In this document: positions 32,073 through 43,168 of the stretch, piece after piece
Layout of the letters: each line of letters opens with the position of its first letter
Numbering within the stretch: the stretch's first letter is position 1
Origin: Melieria omissa
Lineage: Eukaryota; Arthropoda; Insecta; Diptera; Ulidiidae
Length of the DNA: 64,000 nt
Direction of reading: 5' to 3'
NCBI GenBank assembly: GCA_963971225.1
Contig: OZ020269.1
Span: forward strand, 87,660,783 to 87,724,782
The notes under the pieces: model-generated
What the model saw: the letters and a program-made list of their open reading frames with translations, nothing else
Told to the model about the DNA's origin: nothing
Databases searched by the model: none
Made by a program: the position numbers and the translations under genes

Positions 32073-34092
32073 TTACTTTTTTTTATATTTCCGTGTTAGT
32101 TGAAGCTTAGCTTTATGAAGCTTTTGGTTTTTTGAAGTTAATATAGTATTTTTATTGTTAATTTTTGTTTTATGAATTGTGAATCTAGGAGTTATTTTGT
32201 TTCTCCTACATTCCTTCCTGAGCACGGTTTCACCTGGTTCAAAATTTTCTGGGGTTTTTCTGTCTCGGTTAAGTTTCGCTATTCTTGTGGTTGCTTGATT
32301 TTCTAATTTTTCTTTAACTGCAGGGAATAAAGTTTTCTGGAAAGCGTTTAACTTTTCTAAATACTCATGCTCGTTATTAAAGGTGACATTCTTCCCGAAT
32401 GAGTATGGTCTGCCGTAAAACAATTCAAAAGGGGTTAGTTTAGTTGCTGAATGTATAGAATTGTTGTAAGTAGTAACCGCTTCTGAGAGTATTTCGGTAT
32501 GTTCTGTTTCTAGTTTGTTCTTTTTCCTAGTGTCCAGTATAATTCTATAAATTTCAGTTAACGTTGAGTGGAATCTTTCTACCGGAGCATTACTGGTGGT
32601 TTGTTGGAAGGATGTAGTGTGTAGTTGTATGCCAAACTGGTGGCAATAATCTTTTAGTATGTTACTGATAAATTCTGACCCTTGATCACATATAATTTTC
32701 TTCGGTATGCCGTGTAGGCTTATTGAGGTTTTGAGTGCTTTTAGGACTGTTATACTGTTTCTGTCGGGTAGGCTGTGAACCATGGCGAATTTTGAAAATT
32801 TGTCTATTATTGTTAGGTTAGCGTTGTTGTTGATTGTGTACAGGTCTATGTGTAATATGTCTAGGGGTTTTGATGGAGTTTCGGGTTTTTCAAATATTAA
32901 TTTAGGAGGTTTCCTATCATATTTCATGGTCTGACATTTTTCACAATTATTGATTGTTTTTGTAATTATTTCTTTCATGTTTGGGAAGTAGTATTTCCTT
33001 TTTAGGTGTAAAAGGTTTTCATTAATACCTCTGTGGTTGTTATTTTCATGATGTTCTTTTATAATTTTTTCCTGTTCATCTGCCTGTCTAACATCTAATA
33101 ATTTTTCTGTACATCTTAGGATTTTGAAGGTTTTGCTATGGGAGAAATATTTAGAATATACTTTTTGTAGGATTTTGAAAATTTCATCATTAGTGTATAC
33201 AACTGATAATTTGTTTGGGGGAAAAAATTTCTTTAAAATTTCTATAATGTTTTGTTCGTCGAAGTGTGGTCTTCTTATAATACGTCTTTGCCTATTTTTA
33301 AATATAGTTTCGGTGGTCATTGGGGATCCTTTAGTGTCTTTTTCAAGTATTATTTGCAGGTTGAACTCGTTCAGTGGTTTCTCCGAAATGCGAATACCAT
33401 CATCCAGGTTTTCATCTGAGGAGTGAATTGTGGTGCCTTGGGTACCTTGTATAGAAGCCGCATCGTTGAAATTTACCTCCTCCTCCGCTGTAGTGTTTCT
33501 TATTTCAATTCTACTCAAGGCATCCGCGTTAGTATTGGTTTTCCCTTTCTTGTATATTATTTCGTAATTGAATTCCTCTAATTTGAGTCTCCATCTGATT
33601 AGTTTCGAATTTGGCTCTTTTAAACCCATAAGCCAGGTTAATGGTCTGTGATCTGTTACTATTTTGAATTTCCGGCCGAAGAGGTATGGCCTGAAGTATT
33701 TGGTTGCCCAAATAATTGCTAGAAGTTCTTTTTCTATCGTGCTGTAGTTGGTTTCATGTTTGTTTAAAGTCCGGCTTGCGTAGCAGATTGGTTTGTCAGT
33801 CCCTATTGGTCCTTGGGAGAGTATTGCGCCTTGTGCCACATTACTAGCATCCGTAGTAAGTACAAACGGTTTTGAGAAGTCAGGATATTGTAATATAGGA
33901 TCATTTATCAAGAGGTCTTTACAAGTTTCGAACGCTTGAACATATTCTTTTGTCAATTTTAAGGTTTTATCTTTTCTTAAACAGCTAGTTAATGGTTTTG
34001 TTATTTTGGCAAAATCTTTGATAAATTTCCTATAGTAACCAAGTAATCCTAAAAAGGCTTTTATCTGTTTTTGGGTTTTGGGGATTGTTTAG
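32073..34092 (-). pseudogene. pol: Gypsy-group Pol remnant: RT tail, RNase H, integrase
   Basis: The open frame has its first Met at 33956 and extends upstream to about 34092. It starts in the RT C-terminal region (G-L-L-G-Y-Y-R-K-F), then RNase H with T-T-D-A-S-N-V-A-Q-G-A and H-R-P-L-T-W-L, then integrase with zinc module (H-H-E-N-N-N-H-R-G...C-E-K-C) and core residues D-L-Y, C-D-Q-G-S-E-F and V-E-R-F-H-S-T. Integrase and RNase H look undamaged. Protease and the RT polymerase are deleted, so the copy is defective. Confidence 0.88.
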
Positions 34093-34130
34093 GACAGGAA
34101 GGCGGATTAAATTGCTTGGGTCGGCCATTC

Positions 34131-34493
34131 CTAATTACAACTGAATTCTAAACTTATTTTGTTGGTTTCGATATGGTATTTAATATAAACGGTGTCCCTT
34201 CCCGTTAATTGCAGCAGTTGCCAAAGGCGTTCCGCTGAACTCAATTTATTTTCGAAGTTCTTCTTCTCCACTCCCGTTGAGTAGAGTTGATGCAGCGCTT
34301 CGTAGCGTTCGATCTGCCTTTCTATGGCCTTCGTATTTAATTTTTTTTTTACCGAAGGCACACTGTATTTTTGAGTAGGCTGTAGCACTGATATGCCGTC
34401 AGTGATCTTTGCAGATAAGCCTTCAAAACACACTTGGTACTCAATATTTTTGTGGTATTTTGATTCTTGAGGAATGTTTGCTGTGTTTCGCAA
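34131..34493 (-). pseudogene. gag fragment of element B
   Basis: 120 codons, charged and probably helical, ending S-L-E-F-S-C-N. Its position between the leader and the deletion junction makes it the start of gag. I do not recognise a specific domain. Confidence 0.4.
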
Positions 34494-35176
34494 CGCAATT
34501 ATGTAGTTATCGTTTTTATTTGGTTATACTGCATTGCCCATATGCCGTGGGATGACAGTGGTGAAAAAATTTTTTATTTTATTTAATTTTATTTCAGCAG
34601 TTTCCTTATTTTCTGATTTCTCACTTTATTTCGACTTCTTTTGGTTTCTTTTCTATAACTTCTATTATTGACTGGAGAGCTTCGGATTCGAGGTCGCAGT
34701 GCATAGAAGGCCTCTTTTAACCTGGAGGGTCTGGCTTTATAGGCTACAGAATCGCAGATTTGAGGTTAATTGATTGACTATTGGAGTCCTATTCATGGAA
34801 CCAATTGTCGTGAAAATTTTTTTTTTATTTTTTATTATTTTACATTAGTTTATGGATATCCTTTTTGTGAATTCGCACAGTAAATTTTAACGCAATAATA
34901 TTTGTAAATATTTCTTTTGGAACTATTTCATTTGCACTTATTTTCCAAATTTTAGCACATTCCCTGCTTCTTTTCCTCTTTTGATTTAAATGAAAAGGAT
35001 ATTTTTCCTTTTTTTTTTTTTTTTTTTACCGAGCACACTTTGTAAGCTTCATAGAATTTGTATATCTTATATAGTTTTATACACAATTCCCAATTTCATG
35101 AACACTTTTAATGAACAATTCCATTCAGTACTTACATTAAAAATGCCAGTAGTGCAACCATTTTCCGGACTTTGTC
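34494..35176 (-). other. Element B untranslated leader
   Basis: About 680 bases of T-rich sequence with no supported gene, including a T run at about 35010-35028. A CTGGAGGGTCTGGCTTTATAG block at 34721 recurs in similar form at 63391, so these leaders are related. Confidence 0.5.
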
Positions 35177-35295
35177 GTGCTTCCTTCTAGAGATGGAGTT
35201 GTGCTTCCTTTTAGAGATGGAGTCGTGCTTCCTTTTAGAGATGGAGTCGTGCTTTCCTTTTAGAGATGGAGTCATGTTTCCTTTTAATGATGGAT
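35177..35295 (-). repeat. 25-bp minisatellite next to primer site
   Basis: Four to five copies of a 25-bp unit around CCTTTTAGAGATGGAGTCGTG, just downstream of the primer site of element B. Confidence 0.85.
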
Positions 35296-35358
35296 GTAGG
35301 TTCGTTCGCGACCAGTTAAGGAGTAGGAACTCCACGGTTGTAGCTCCTGGTAACCGCT

Positions 35359-35379
35359 GGTCGGCCGAAGACTGCGCCA
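35359..35379 (-). other. Primer-binding site of element B
   Basis: Minus strand TGGCGCAGTCTTCGGCCGACC follows the LTR end ATAAT(T), sharing the T. TGGCGCAGTC is the start of the tRNA-Ser-type primer site used by 17.6/297-like elements, by recall. Confidence 0.65.
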
Positions 35380-35750
35380 ATTATGTCTCTGGTCGAGACA
35401 GAAGGGAAAAAAATAGTTTGAAAGCTCCCAACTGGAGCTACAAAATCACAACACGTTGGTTTGAAGTTCAGAACAGAAGTGATTTGGTTTATTTTAAAAT
35501 CAATAGTGAAACTTACTCGCTAATTACAAAATTGCTTACTCTAGATTTTATTAAAGACGTATACTAAGCAATTTATTTTCGTATAAGTTTACTTGCTAAA
35601 TCAGCAGCCGCTAGTGGTGCATTTTGTGCTTCGTCTGCTGTACCGCCGGTGTCCGGGTCGATGGGGTCGATGGCCAGCTAGCGGTGCAGTCTCGGCGGTT
35701 TTGGTGGCGACTGTGTTGTTGCTGTTGAGGCTGTGTCAGCAGCCGTAACT
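35379..35750 (-). repeat. Element B 5' LTR
   Basis: 372 bp; two differences from 30107..30478. Confidence 0.92.
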
Positions 35751-35825
35751 CGTGCGCCAAGAAGGCACACAAACGAAATTTCCGAGCACAACAACAACAA
35801 TAAACTTGCTCGCACCAAACGCGTG
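35751..35825 (+). repeat. 75-bp satellite, segment 3
   Basis: One copy, from CGTGCGCCAAG to CCAAACGCGTG. It carries CGTG at each end, serving as target duplication for element B on the left and LTR C on the right. Confidence 0.9.
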
Positions 35826-36145
35826 AATTATATTTTTTGTATTGAAACACGTCTGGTCTCTTCAGAGCTCAAATATGTTCTGTTTTATTTTTCAAATATC
35901 ATCTTAAGTGCTAGCTCAATAATCCTTATCTTAATATACATAATTGTTGCTTATCTATTTTTAACAGTCCCTTTTACTACGCACCCAAACATCTCTTATC
36001 AGTTGATTTACGACTGTTTGGATGGTTTACAATATCGGGACTGTTTGGGAGGTTTTATGTTTCCCAGTTTATCTTGAGGTTTCGGTTGGGCACTGGCAAT
36101 GTCGAGAGTCTGCTCTTATCGCTGGACATTGCCTGTGACGTAACT
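35826..36145 (-). repeat. Errantivirus-type solo LTR (C)
   Basis: 320 bp from AATTATATTT to GACGTAACT, flanked by CGTG at 35822-35825 and 36146-36149. It is related to the array LTR D (9041..9374) but clearly diverged. No internal region remains, consistent with LTR-LTR recombination. Confidence 0.85.
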
Positions 36146-36302
36146 CGTGCGCCAAGAAGGCACACAAACGAAATTTCCTTGCACAATAATATGCTTACTC
36201 GCACCAAAACGCATGCACCAAACAAGCACTCAACTGAAGCTCACACAATTTTCCGTTCACCACAATAATAACACATTTGCTCTAAATCCTATTACCCGCA
36301 CC
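36146..36302 (+). repeat. 75-bp satellite, segment 4 (degenerate)
   Basis: One recognisable copy followed by diverged copies (GCATGCACCAAACAAGCAC, ACAATAATAACACATTTGCTC). It ends with CCCGCACC, the left target duplication of the hAT element. Confidence 0.7.
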
Positions 36303-36497
36303 TAGGGATGGCAAAAAAAATTTACTAATCGATTAATGTATCAAATGATTAATTGCATGGCCAATAAAATAATTGCGATTAATTACAAGAATTTAATCGA
36401 TTAATCGCCATTTTCGATTATTTTTTGTTCTTTTTTATGATCAAATAAAGCTCGTTTGCATTTTTTAAAATGTATTTTGATATATATTTAAAATAGT

Positions 36498-38470
36498 TCA
36501 CTGACAATTGTGACTTAAATGAGTTTGCAAAAACAGTAATTTCGAAAGCTTGTTTGTTGTTAATCTGCTTCGGCTTTCTGTAGCAATTGAACCGGCTTTG
36601 GAAAACAGACGTTCCGCGGGGACTGACGTACCAATCAAGTGCGAATATTTTTGGGAAAGCTGGTACAGTTTTGGATAAACCGCTTTCATTTCTTCCCATG
36701 CCTCAAGAACGTTCCGTTTTAAGTCTAAAACTTGGCAATTCAAGTAAAAGCTCAGCTCGTCTTGAGGAAATGTATCATCATCATTCCTCCTTCGTCTTTT
36801 GTTGTGGACTAATGTTTTATGAAGGGCCCACAAATCGAAATCATTTTCCAATGATTCCTTTGATGTTTCGCTTCCACTTTCGTTTTCGTCTGCGTCAGCC
36901 ATTTCATGCCTCAAAAACCGCAATGTTGAAGCGACAGCTGTGGGATCTGCAAAATGTATTTTTTTAAACCGTGGGTCGAGTATAGTTGACGCTGCTACAA
37001 GAAAACAATGTTCAATTGTTCCAAAGCGCCGGTCAAACTGCTTCAATAAAGCTTCTTTTAATTTTTGCGCCGTCGAACATATGCAAATAATTTTCGAAAG
37101 CTGCTCGCGGCCGCAATGTACTATTGGGACGATTTTGCTGAGAGTCGGATAGTGTTCTCCACTTATCTGAACAGTCATAGCCTCTAATGGCTTTAATAAA
37201 GTAACTATTTCAAGCAACTCTTCTTTTTCTTTTGATGTAATCATCGGCGGAGAATCCGGAAAATTGAATAAAATTTGACTTACGTAAGAAATTAACTTGA
37301 TAAAGCGCTCAATCATATAATATGTAGAGTTCCATCTTGTACTCACATCTAAAACAAATTTGAGCATTTTACCCTCAGACACTCCAGCACTAGCTTGCAA
37401 CTTCCGCATATCGTCATTAGCTTTGACATGGCGCTTAAACCAAGATACAATGTTTCTGCACTTTGAGATAATTCCCTTTACTTCAGGTGTACTGAGAGCG
37501 TTTTCACAAACAAGGTTTAACGTGTGTGCAAAACACGGTATGTGGCGTTTCTTTCCAAATATGTCATGTATCGCTTTGACGATATTTGCCCCATTATCAG
37601 TGACAACAGCCATGATTTTATTTTGATCAATTGAAAATTGGTTTAGTGCTTTTTGAAGAATCTCAGATATGTGTGCAGCAGTGTGGGCTTCTGTCAATTT
37701 GAACACTCCAATGGTTCCACTAAATTGTTTACTTTGATGTATGCCGTGAACTGTCACTCCAATCACGCTGTTCATACATTTATCAGTCCAGATATCTGTG
37801 GTTAAGCATAAATGCGAAATGTTTGATACAATCGCCTTGAATTTCACAATTTCTATGTCGTACATTTCATCTATAAGGGATTTTATTGTATTCCTTGTTG
37901 GTACTTTGTATAATGGAGAGTGTTGCTTCATGAAGCGAAGAAAACCAGTACCTTCATGAAGTTTACAATTACCATAATTTTTAATGATTTTGTATTTATT
38001 GATTTTTAGAAATCGCTTACCTTCCACAAACTTAAATGGCAAATTATCCCTGATTACCATTTCCACGAGGCTTTGTGTTACTTTTTTCTGTCGTGTTCCG
38101 CTTGATGAAAAACTTTGTACGGTACTAAAAGCCTGCGCTATAAGAGGTTGGCTGCTGCTTTCCATAAAGCTACTGCTAGTACCCGGCATTTCATTATAAG
38201 TGTCTTCAACTGGATTCGATAAGTCATTAGCACTGTTTTTAGATTGCTGGGCCTGAGATGTATGTAATATTAATCCATACGCAAGTTACAAAAATCAGAT
38301 GAACTTACAATTTCGTCAATATCTTTCGCATGTTTTAGTTTAACATGCTGAATCAAGTTGGTAGTATTGTTGCAATATTTCAGCTTTTTATCGCATAATC
38401 TGCATTTAATGTAGCTGCTATTCTCAATTTTAGTAAAATGTTTCCAGATCTCACTGCGCACGGGAGCCAT
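36498..38470 (-). CDS. hAT transposase with BED zinc finger, two exons
   Basis: Exon 1 starts M-A-P-V-R-S-E-I-W-K-H-F (38470) and encodes a BED finger: C-R-L-C near residue 22, H-V-K-L-K-H near 43. A 56-nt intron (about 38257-38312) has GTAAGT at the donor and CTCAG at the acceptor. Joining there keeps one frame through an in-frame segment into the 563-codon downstream block (38189 to 36498). The catalytic region has T-T-D-I-W-T-D, then V-T-D-N-G-A-N. The C-terminal hAT dimerisation domain has S-V-P-A-E-R-L-F-S-K-A-G. No lesion is visible. It would excise and reinsert the element, leaving 8-bp duplications. Confidence 0.9.
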
Positions 38471-39470
38471 TTTGTTAAACGCGTGTATTCAAACGAATCT
38501 GTGATTTAAAAAGTATATATACGCGCATAGTGCAATTATTATATTATTACTATGTGTAGGTATTTTTTTCACCTATGATGCAAGGATGCAACGGCTTGCG
38601 ATGAAAACGGTGGACGGCACTTGATGGGGTCAATTACACTGAAGGCACGCCGAGAGCAGTGGTGGTGAAAGCGCAGGACGCACAGCGAGTGACCACAAAG
38701 TGACTAGGAATAACGAACATTACTGTCGCACTCTTAAAATGGAATGATTTTTTCACCTGTGAGGCACGGATGCAACGGCTTGCGATGAGAACGGGCGACG
38801 TCACTGGATAAGACCAATGGCACGGAGTGCACGCCGGGAACAGTGTACTTCCTTGGATAGGCAGGATGTCGCACCGAAAGCACGGCGAATGCTAATGAAA
38901 AAGTATCTAGGAATAATATTTTAATTATTAAGCAGTTTGTAAGTAACACATTTTCCTCACCTACAATGCACACTTAATTGAATAAAAGGCAACCGGTGAC
39001 GCAAAGGGATCTGATGCCGTATTCAAAATATAGTGGAGAAGCGACGAAAAGCTGTCGAGATTGAAAAAATGCAGTAAATTTAGCGAAAAACCAATAAAAA
39101 CTTACCCAAAGTGCACAATCGCTTGTTTCGCTTGGTATACGCGCCAAATTTTCGCAACTAGTGATGTGGTTTAATTTTATAATCAGTGGTGTGAATTAAA
39201 GAAACAACGAGAGGGTTACATGTAGACTTGCCACCCGGCCTCTATTGTGGACGGTGGCAAGCCTAGTTAGTACATGGGCAAGTTTGCAGGCATTTTAAGA
39301 TTTTCAAGCGTTTTGAGTGTGGCAGCAATGCTCAAACGATTCGAAGGCAATTTCGCGATTAATCGGCAACTAATCGATTAATGATTCGATTAATCGCAAG
39401 GTAGAATTCGATTCGATTAAATCGCTTTTTGAAAAGAAATAATCGATTAACGCTATTCATTCGATTAATC
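38471..39470. other. hAT1 5' untranslated side, no further gene
   Basis: About 1 kb between the transposase start and the right inverted end. It contains two similar segments around TTTTTTCACCT...GGATGCAACGGCTTGCGATGA (about 38569 and 38752), a roughly 180-bp internal duplication. No supported ORF. Confidence 0.6.
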
Positions 39471-39490
39471 TTGCCATCCCTACCCGCACC

Positions 39491-39912
39491 ACGCTCCTAG
39501 TGGACTGTAGCTCACCGATTGCTGCTGCTTCTTCCCTCTCCTTTTTTCTTTGCCAATTCACCTTTTCACTTTCCGACACAATTAGCGATGTTTTCGATTC
39601 CGCGTTCACTGATCGAATGAAAGAAAGCGAATTGCACAGCAATCGGCGACTCGCTCCTTTTTTTTTTTTTTTTTCTTTCTCGTTCCTTGCGCCTTGTTCT
39701 CGCGCAAAAATATTGCGCTTGTCTCGCTCTTCACGCACCACCTCGGTTCCTTCTAGCACACATTCCACGTGAGAGCTCTTCGCACAACGCTGCTCGCTGG
39801 AAATGTCCCGTTTCTTTCGCCTGCTTATCCGATTTTTCGCGCACACACAATCGAGAAAAGGGAAAAGGGGTGCTCCTTAGGTCGCTAATTTCCGGCTCGA
39901 CACGTACCACAA
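39491..39912 (-). other. Likely BEL leader fragment next to LTR copy 2
   Basis: About 420 bases between the hAT duplication and the BEL LTR. If this LTR is a 5' LTR of a minus-strand element, this is its leader or gag start. A 129-codon Lys/Glu-rich frame crosses it, but I see no domain. Confidence 0.3.
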
Positions 39913-40208
39913 TGTTCCCACCATCTTCGATTGGCGGTGGAAACTACGGAATGCAACCCGATTTAAATAAAACGCGCACTCGTTGGGAAAAAGCCATCAG
40001 CTCAAAAAACCCAATTTATTTTCCGTACTACATGCACACGCACATCTCGCACCGATTAAAAACTTGCACCAAAAGTGGACGTCTCGTCCGCTTCATGCTC
40101 ACTGCACGACTGACTACTTCACGCTCACACGACTGACTACTTCGGCCAGAGACGATCGTCCCTGTGCGCACAAGTCAATCGCACAGGAGATCGTCCCTGT
40201 ACGAAACA
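39913..40208 (-). repeat. BEL/Pao LTR, copy 2
   Basis: 296 bp, nearly identical to 2261..2556 in the same orientation. The flanking bases (CACAA left, GTTGG right) do not match, so it is not a clean solo LTR; it may be the remaining 5' LTR of a truncated element. Confidence 0.75.
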
Positions 40209-40319
40209 GTTGGAATTAGTAATTTTATGAACTATTATCATATGAAAATAACGAATAGTGTTCAATTCGCCACATTGGTTGCCTTGCTAGAAAAAAACCT
40301 AAGCCTTGCTTAAGGATTT

Positions 40320-41176
40320 AATAGGGGCAATATTGCCGTAAATTTTAAAGAGCAGTGGGATAACATTTCTAATATTCCAAACGAGGGAGTCATGAGATGA
40401 GCCAGTATATCGAGCATCTAAATATCTAATCACCATCTTGTGATCACAAATCTGAAATTAAAATTCTTTAAAATTGGTACTTATAATACGAAGGAACGCA
40501 TCATTTTGTCTTACAATCATTGTGTTAAGGCTAAAAACCCCTTTCCTGTTGTAATACAGATTTTGTTCTGCCTTACTCGGAGCTAAGATTTGTATGTGCT
40601 TTCCGTCCAATAACGCCAGGAAATCTTGTCTTCTCAAAAACTCCAATTTAGCTTGAGCTTTCTCTTCTTCACTCATTTCAAATTTTATGAAATGTGGACA
40701 TATCACAGGTTCTAAAGCGTCGAGTGTTTCTGCCCATATTGCAGAAACAGTGGGCTGTGATAATCCCAGGTTGAAATCATTCCCAACACATAGCTGGTAC
40801 GAACCTTGGGCCAAAAACCGTAGTGTTGTTGCTAGCTTTATTGTGTTTGGAATGAACGTAGATTGTTCTCCATGCGTCATCGATGGCGCTATTTTGTCCA
40901 ACACAAGTCTAAACGCCGATTTACTGAGGCGAAAATAATCAACAAATCTGTAATAAAGCAATACAATACACATAAGCTTATAAAAATACACCAAAATGTC
41001 AGATTCTTGTACTTACTATCCGGTAAATCAAAGATTTCCGATCTTTGCCTCATAATTTTTCTTTGAAGCCAAAGATTTTGTTTACTTTCTTCATCGCTTG
41101 AAATATCGCTTGAATCCGAAACAAAAACATTTTCCGACACAAATTGTAAACAAAATGACACAGCTGATGCAAACAA
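40320..41176 (-). pseudogene. PIF/Harbinger-like transposase, spliced, incomplete
   Basis: Three blocks on the minus strand. 41176 to about 41030: N-terminal block ending D-L-P-D. 40960 to 40480: F-R-L-S-K-S-A-F, Q-P-T-V-S-A-I-W, D-G-K-H-I-Q-I, where the Asp of D-G-K-H fits the first catalytic Asp. About 40454 to 40320: Y-L-D-A-R-Y-T-G-S-S-H-D-S, the usual second catalytic region of HARBI1-like nucleases. An AT-rich gap of about 65 nt with GTAAGT/GTAC donors and a TTACAG acceptor separates the first two blocks and looks like an intron. The frame then ends (...A-K-A stop) before the third acidic residue, so the 3' end is lost. No inverted ends were identified. Confidence 0.65.
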
Positions 41177-41199
41177 TTCTCTTAAATTATCGATAGCAT

Positions 41200-41263
41200 G
41201 TCGACGTCAACACAACATCCTTAATAGATACCGATTTAGCATTGACGTGGTGTTGATGTCGAC
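41200..41263. repeat. Imperfect 20-bp inverted repeat
   Basis: GTCGACGTCAACACAACATC at 41200 pairs (17 of 20) with 41244-41263. It lies just beyond the Harbinger-like gene and could be an element end or a hairpin. Confidence 0.5.
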
Positions 41264-42473
41264 TTGAAGTTATGTTGAGATAGAATTGCCAACGACGGAG
41301 AATCGATATCCCGTACATTGTGATCATTTTAAGGTGACTAATAAGTACGCTTTATTTCGGAATTTTAAAAGTACAGTGTTTATTACAAAATTGGGCAACT
41401 TTCGCCAACACGCCACAACACGTCTGCGCTGCTCACTGTTTGCTTCTCGTCTCCCGTTTCGCGCGGTTTTTTGCTACACGCTACTTCGGCATGTTACGCC
41501 ACCGTCGGCCATTATGCGCCGAGTAGTGCCATGGCTCGAATGATGCCACTGCACCGAGTAGTGCCACGGCTCGGGTGATGCCACCGTACCCTTACATACT
41601 ACACTAGTTAAATTCCCTGTTGAACAGTTCTTACTGTATGATTGAATTTTAGCACTAAAACAATTCACTGAAACTTATTTGGAACTTGAAAAAGATTTAA
41701 AAAATGTGTTACCATGAAAAAATTATTGATCCGTCGTCTGTTTTTTGTTCCTCCAAACATAGTTTACAAAACACCTTGTCTTCTTCAACGGTTTTACAAC
41801 ATTTTTTATTTTAATATAAACATTGGAAAACCGTCTGTGCTGTCGTTCTCGTTCTTCTCGCGGAAGACCGGACGAATGTTCGTTTTTTTTAAAGGTCCGT
41901 CTGCTCCGAGTTGTCATCTGTTCGTTTGTCGATCCCACATGTATATAAATATGTCGGGTCAGGGAAGAGGGGGACGGGAGTTCTCCATTAATAATTCAGA
42001 TTGGTAACGCTGGCGCTTTCGGCTGCGCACGTCGTTTCCTCTTGAGACCTCGTCAGTTTTTGAATTTCTATTTTATTTTGCAGCTTTTCACTGATTTTTA
42101 GTTTCAAGATTGTAGAAAGAAACTAATTGACCTACCTGAGTCTTAGTACAATTGACTCTTCTAGACCAAAATTTGAATTTCTCAAAAATTAAGCACCTGA
42201 ATATGGCATGAAAGCAAACATGTAAGTTCCTTTATTTCAGGTATTCATATCAATTTGCCGTATTACAAGATTCTTTAAATACAAGTTCCTTTATTTGGTT
42301 CTTTATCTAGAGCTTAGCTCCGTTCTTATTCAGCTACCTTAGTGAACTAACCGACACCAATTCTTAAGCCTACCCTAAAGCCCTACTCCGTGCGCGCCGT
42401 ATCGCTTTGCTGATCTTGCAGCTCGTGCAAGCGATCGATCGACCATCAGCAGCAATGTCCACGATTCGCTGAT
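41264..42473. other. No supported gene; short duplications
   Basis: About 1.2 kb. It contains two copies of a 35-bp unit at 41521-41590 (GAGTAGTGCC...). A 97-codon plus-strand frame at 41714-42007 shows no recognisable domain and is not called. Confidence 0.5.
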
Positions 42474-42739
42474 CTTGCAACCAGTGTGCTTACTTAATTT
42501 TTCATTTATGTGGTAGATCCAGTAAAAAAATGTGGTAGATTTGAATGAAATGTGGTAGATTTTTTTTTGTACATTAATTGTATTTTATTGCATTTTTCAT
42601 TTATTGTATTTCATTTCATGGATTTGTACATTAACATATATAATAAATTAATTCAGTTCTTGTTACATGTCGACTAGATGGGCCTTAAAAAGATAAATTA
42701 AGATAACATGAAATCTCCGTTTACAAACTTAAACCTTTG

Positions 42740-42951
42740 TGTTTAGATGATGATGATGTAATTATGAAAAATCTGGTTCCAATTCGATGTAAAATAGAAA
42801 AATGAGTTAAGAACACGTGTTGACTGTGCGAAGTCCAAAAAGAGAAGAAAGAACTTTATTTAACATGACAGGTAGACATTTTCTGGATCCCAGTGTTGGG
42901 TAACGCAAACAAAATCTTTAAGTGTTTTTTAGGTTGTACTGATAGTCAACA
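42740..42951 (-). repeat. BEL2 3' LTR
   Basis: TGTTTAGATGATG...GTCAACA. It is unusually short for an LTR and lacks the GAA insertion seen in the 5' copy. Confidence 0.93.
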
Positions 42952-43168
42952 TTCTCCCGGCGATGACAACACTGTTGTCATAAATACTCAATTACAATAA
43001 ACTTCAATATTCAAAAATTTTACATTTACATTTAAATTGAAAGGTCTTAAAGGAGAGAATGTGTTAATTGAAAATAAATTAAGAATAGAATTGTGAGATG
43101 AGAATTATGATGTCCTGGTCGCGAGGCTTGTACGAGCATAAGTGACTTAAACAAATTTGAATGGCAAG

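Larger units (their letters stand above)
30107..35750 (-). mobile_element. Errantivirus-like element B with env, deletion derivative
   Basis: 372-bp LTRs at 30107..30478 and 35379..35750 differ by two substitutions. The target duplication CGTG is at 30103-30106 and 35751-35754. Minus-strand order: 5' LTR, primer site, leader minisatellite, gag fragment, RT tail-RNase H-integrase, env, 3' LTR. A deletion near 34095 removed the end of gag, protease and most of RT. The LTRs are nearly identical despite this. Confidence 0.92.
36303..39482 (-). mobile_element. hAT transposon hAT1, apparently intact
   Basis: 12-bp inverted ends TAGGGATGGCAA (36303-36314) and TTGCCATCCCTA (39471-39482), with a perfect 8-bp target duplication CCCGCACC (36295-36302, 39483-39490), diagnostic of hAT. 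Both ends carry clusters of ATCGATTAAT-type motifs (36328-36420 and 39355-39470), likely transposase-binding sites. Total 3180 bp. It carries one gene with a single short intron. Confidence 0.95.

Noticed and set aside
39913..40208. BEL LTR copy 2 as a clean solo LTR
   Set aside because: Flanks CACAA and GTTGG do not match, so there is no target duplication.
41714..42007. 97-codon plus-strand ORF as a host gene
   Set aside because: No recognisable domain, and a competing minus-strand frame of similar length; not supported.
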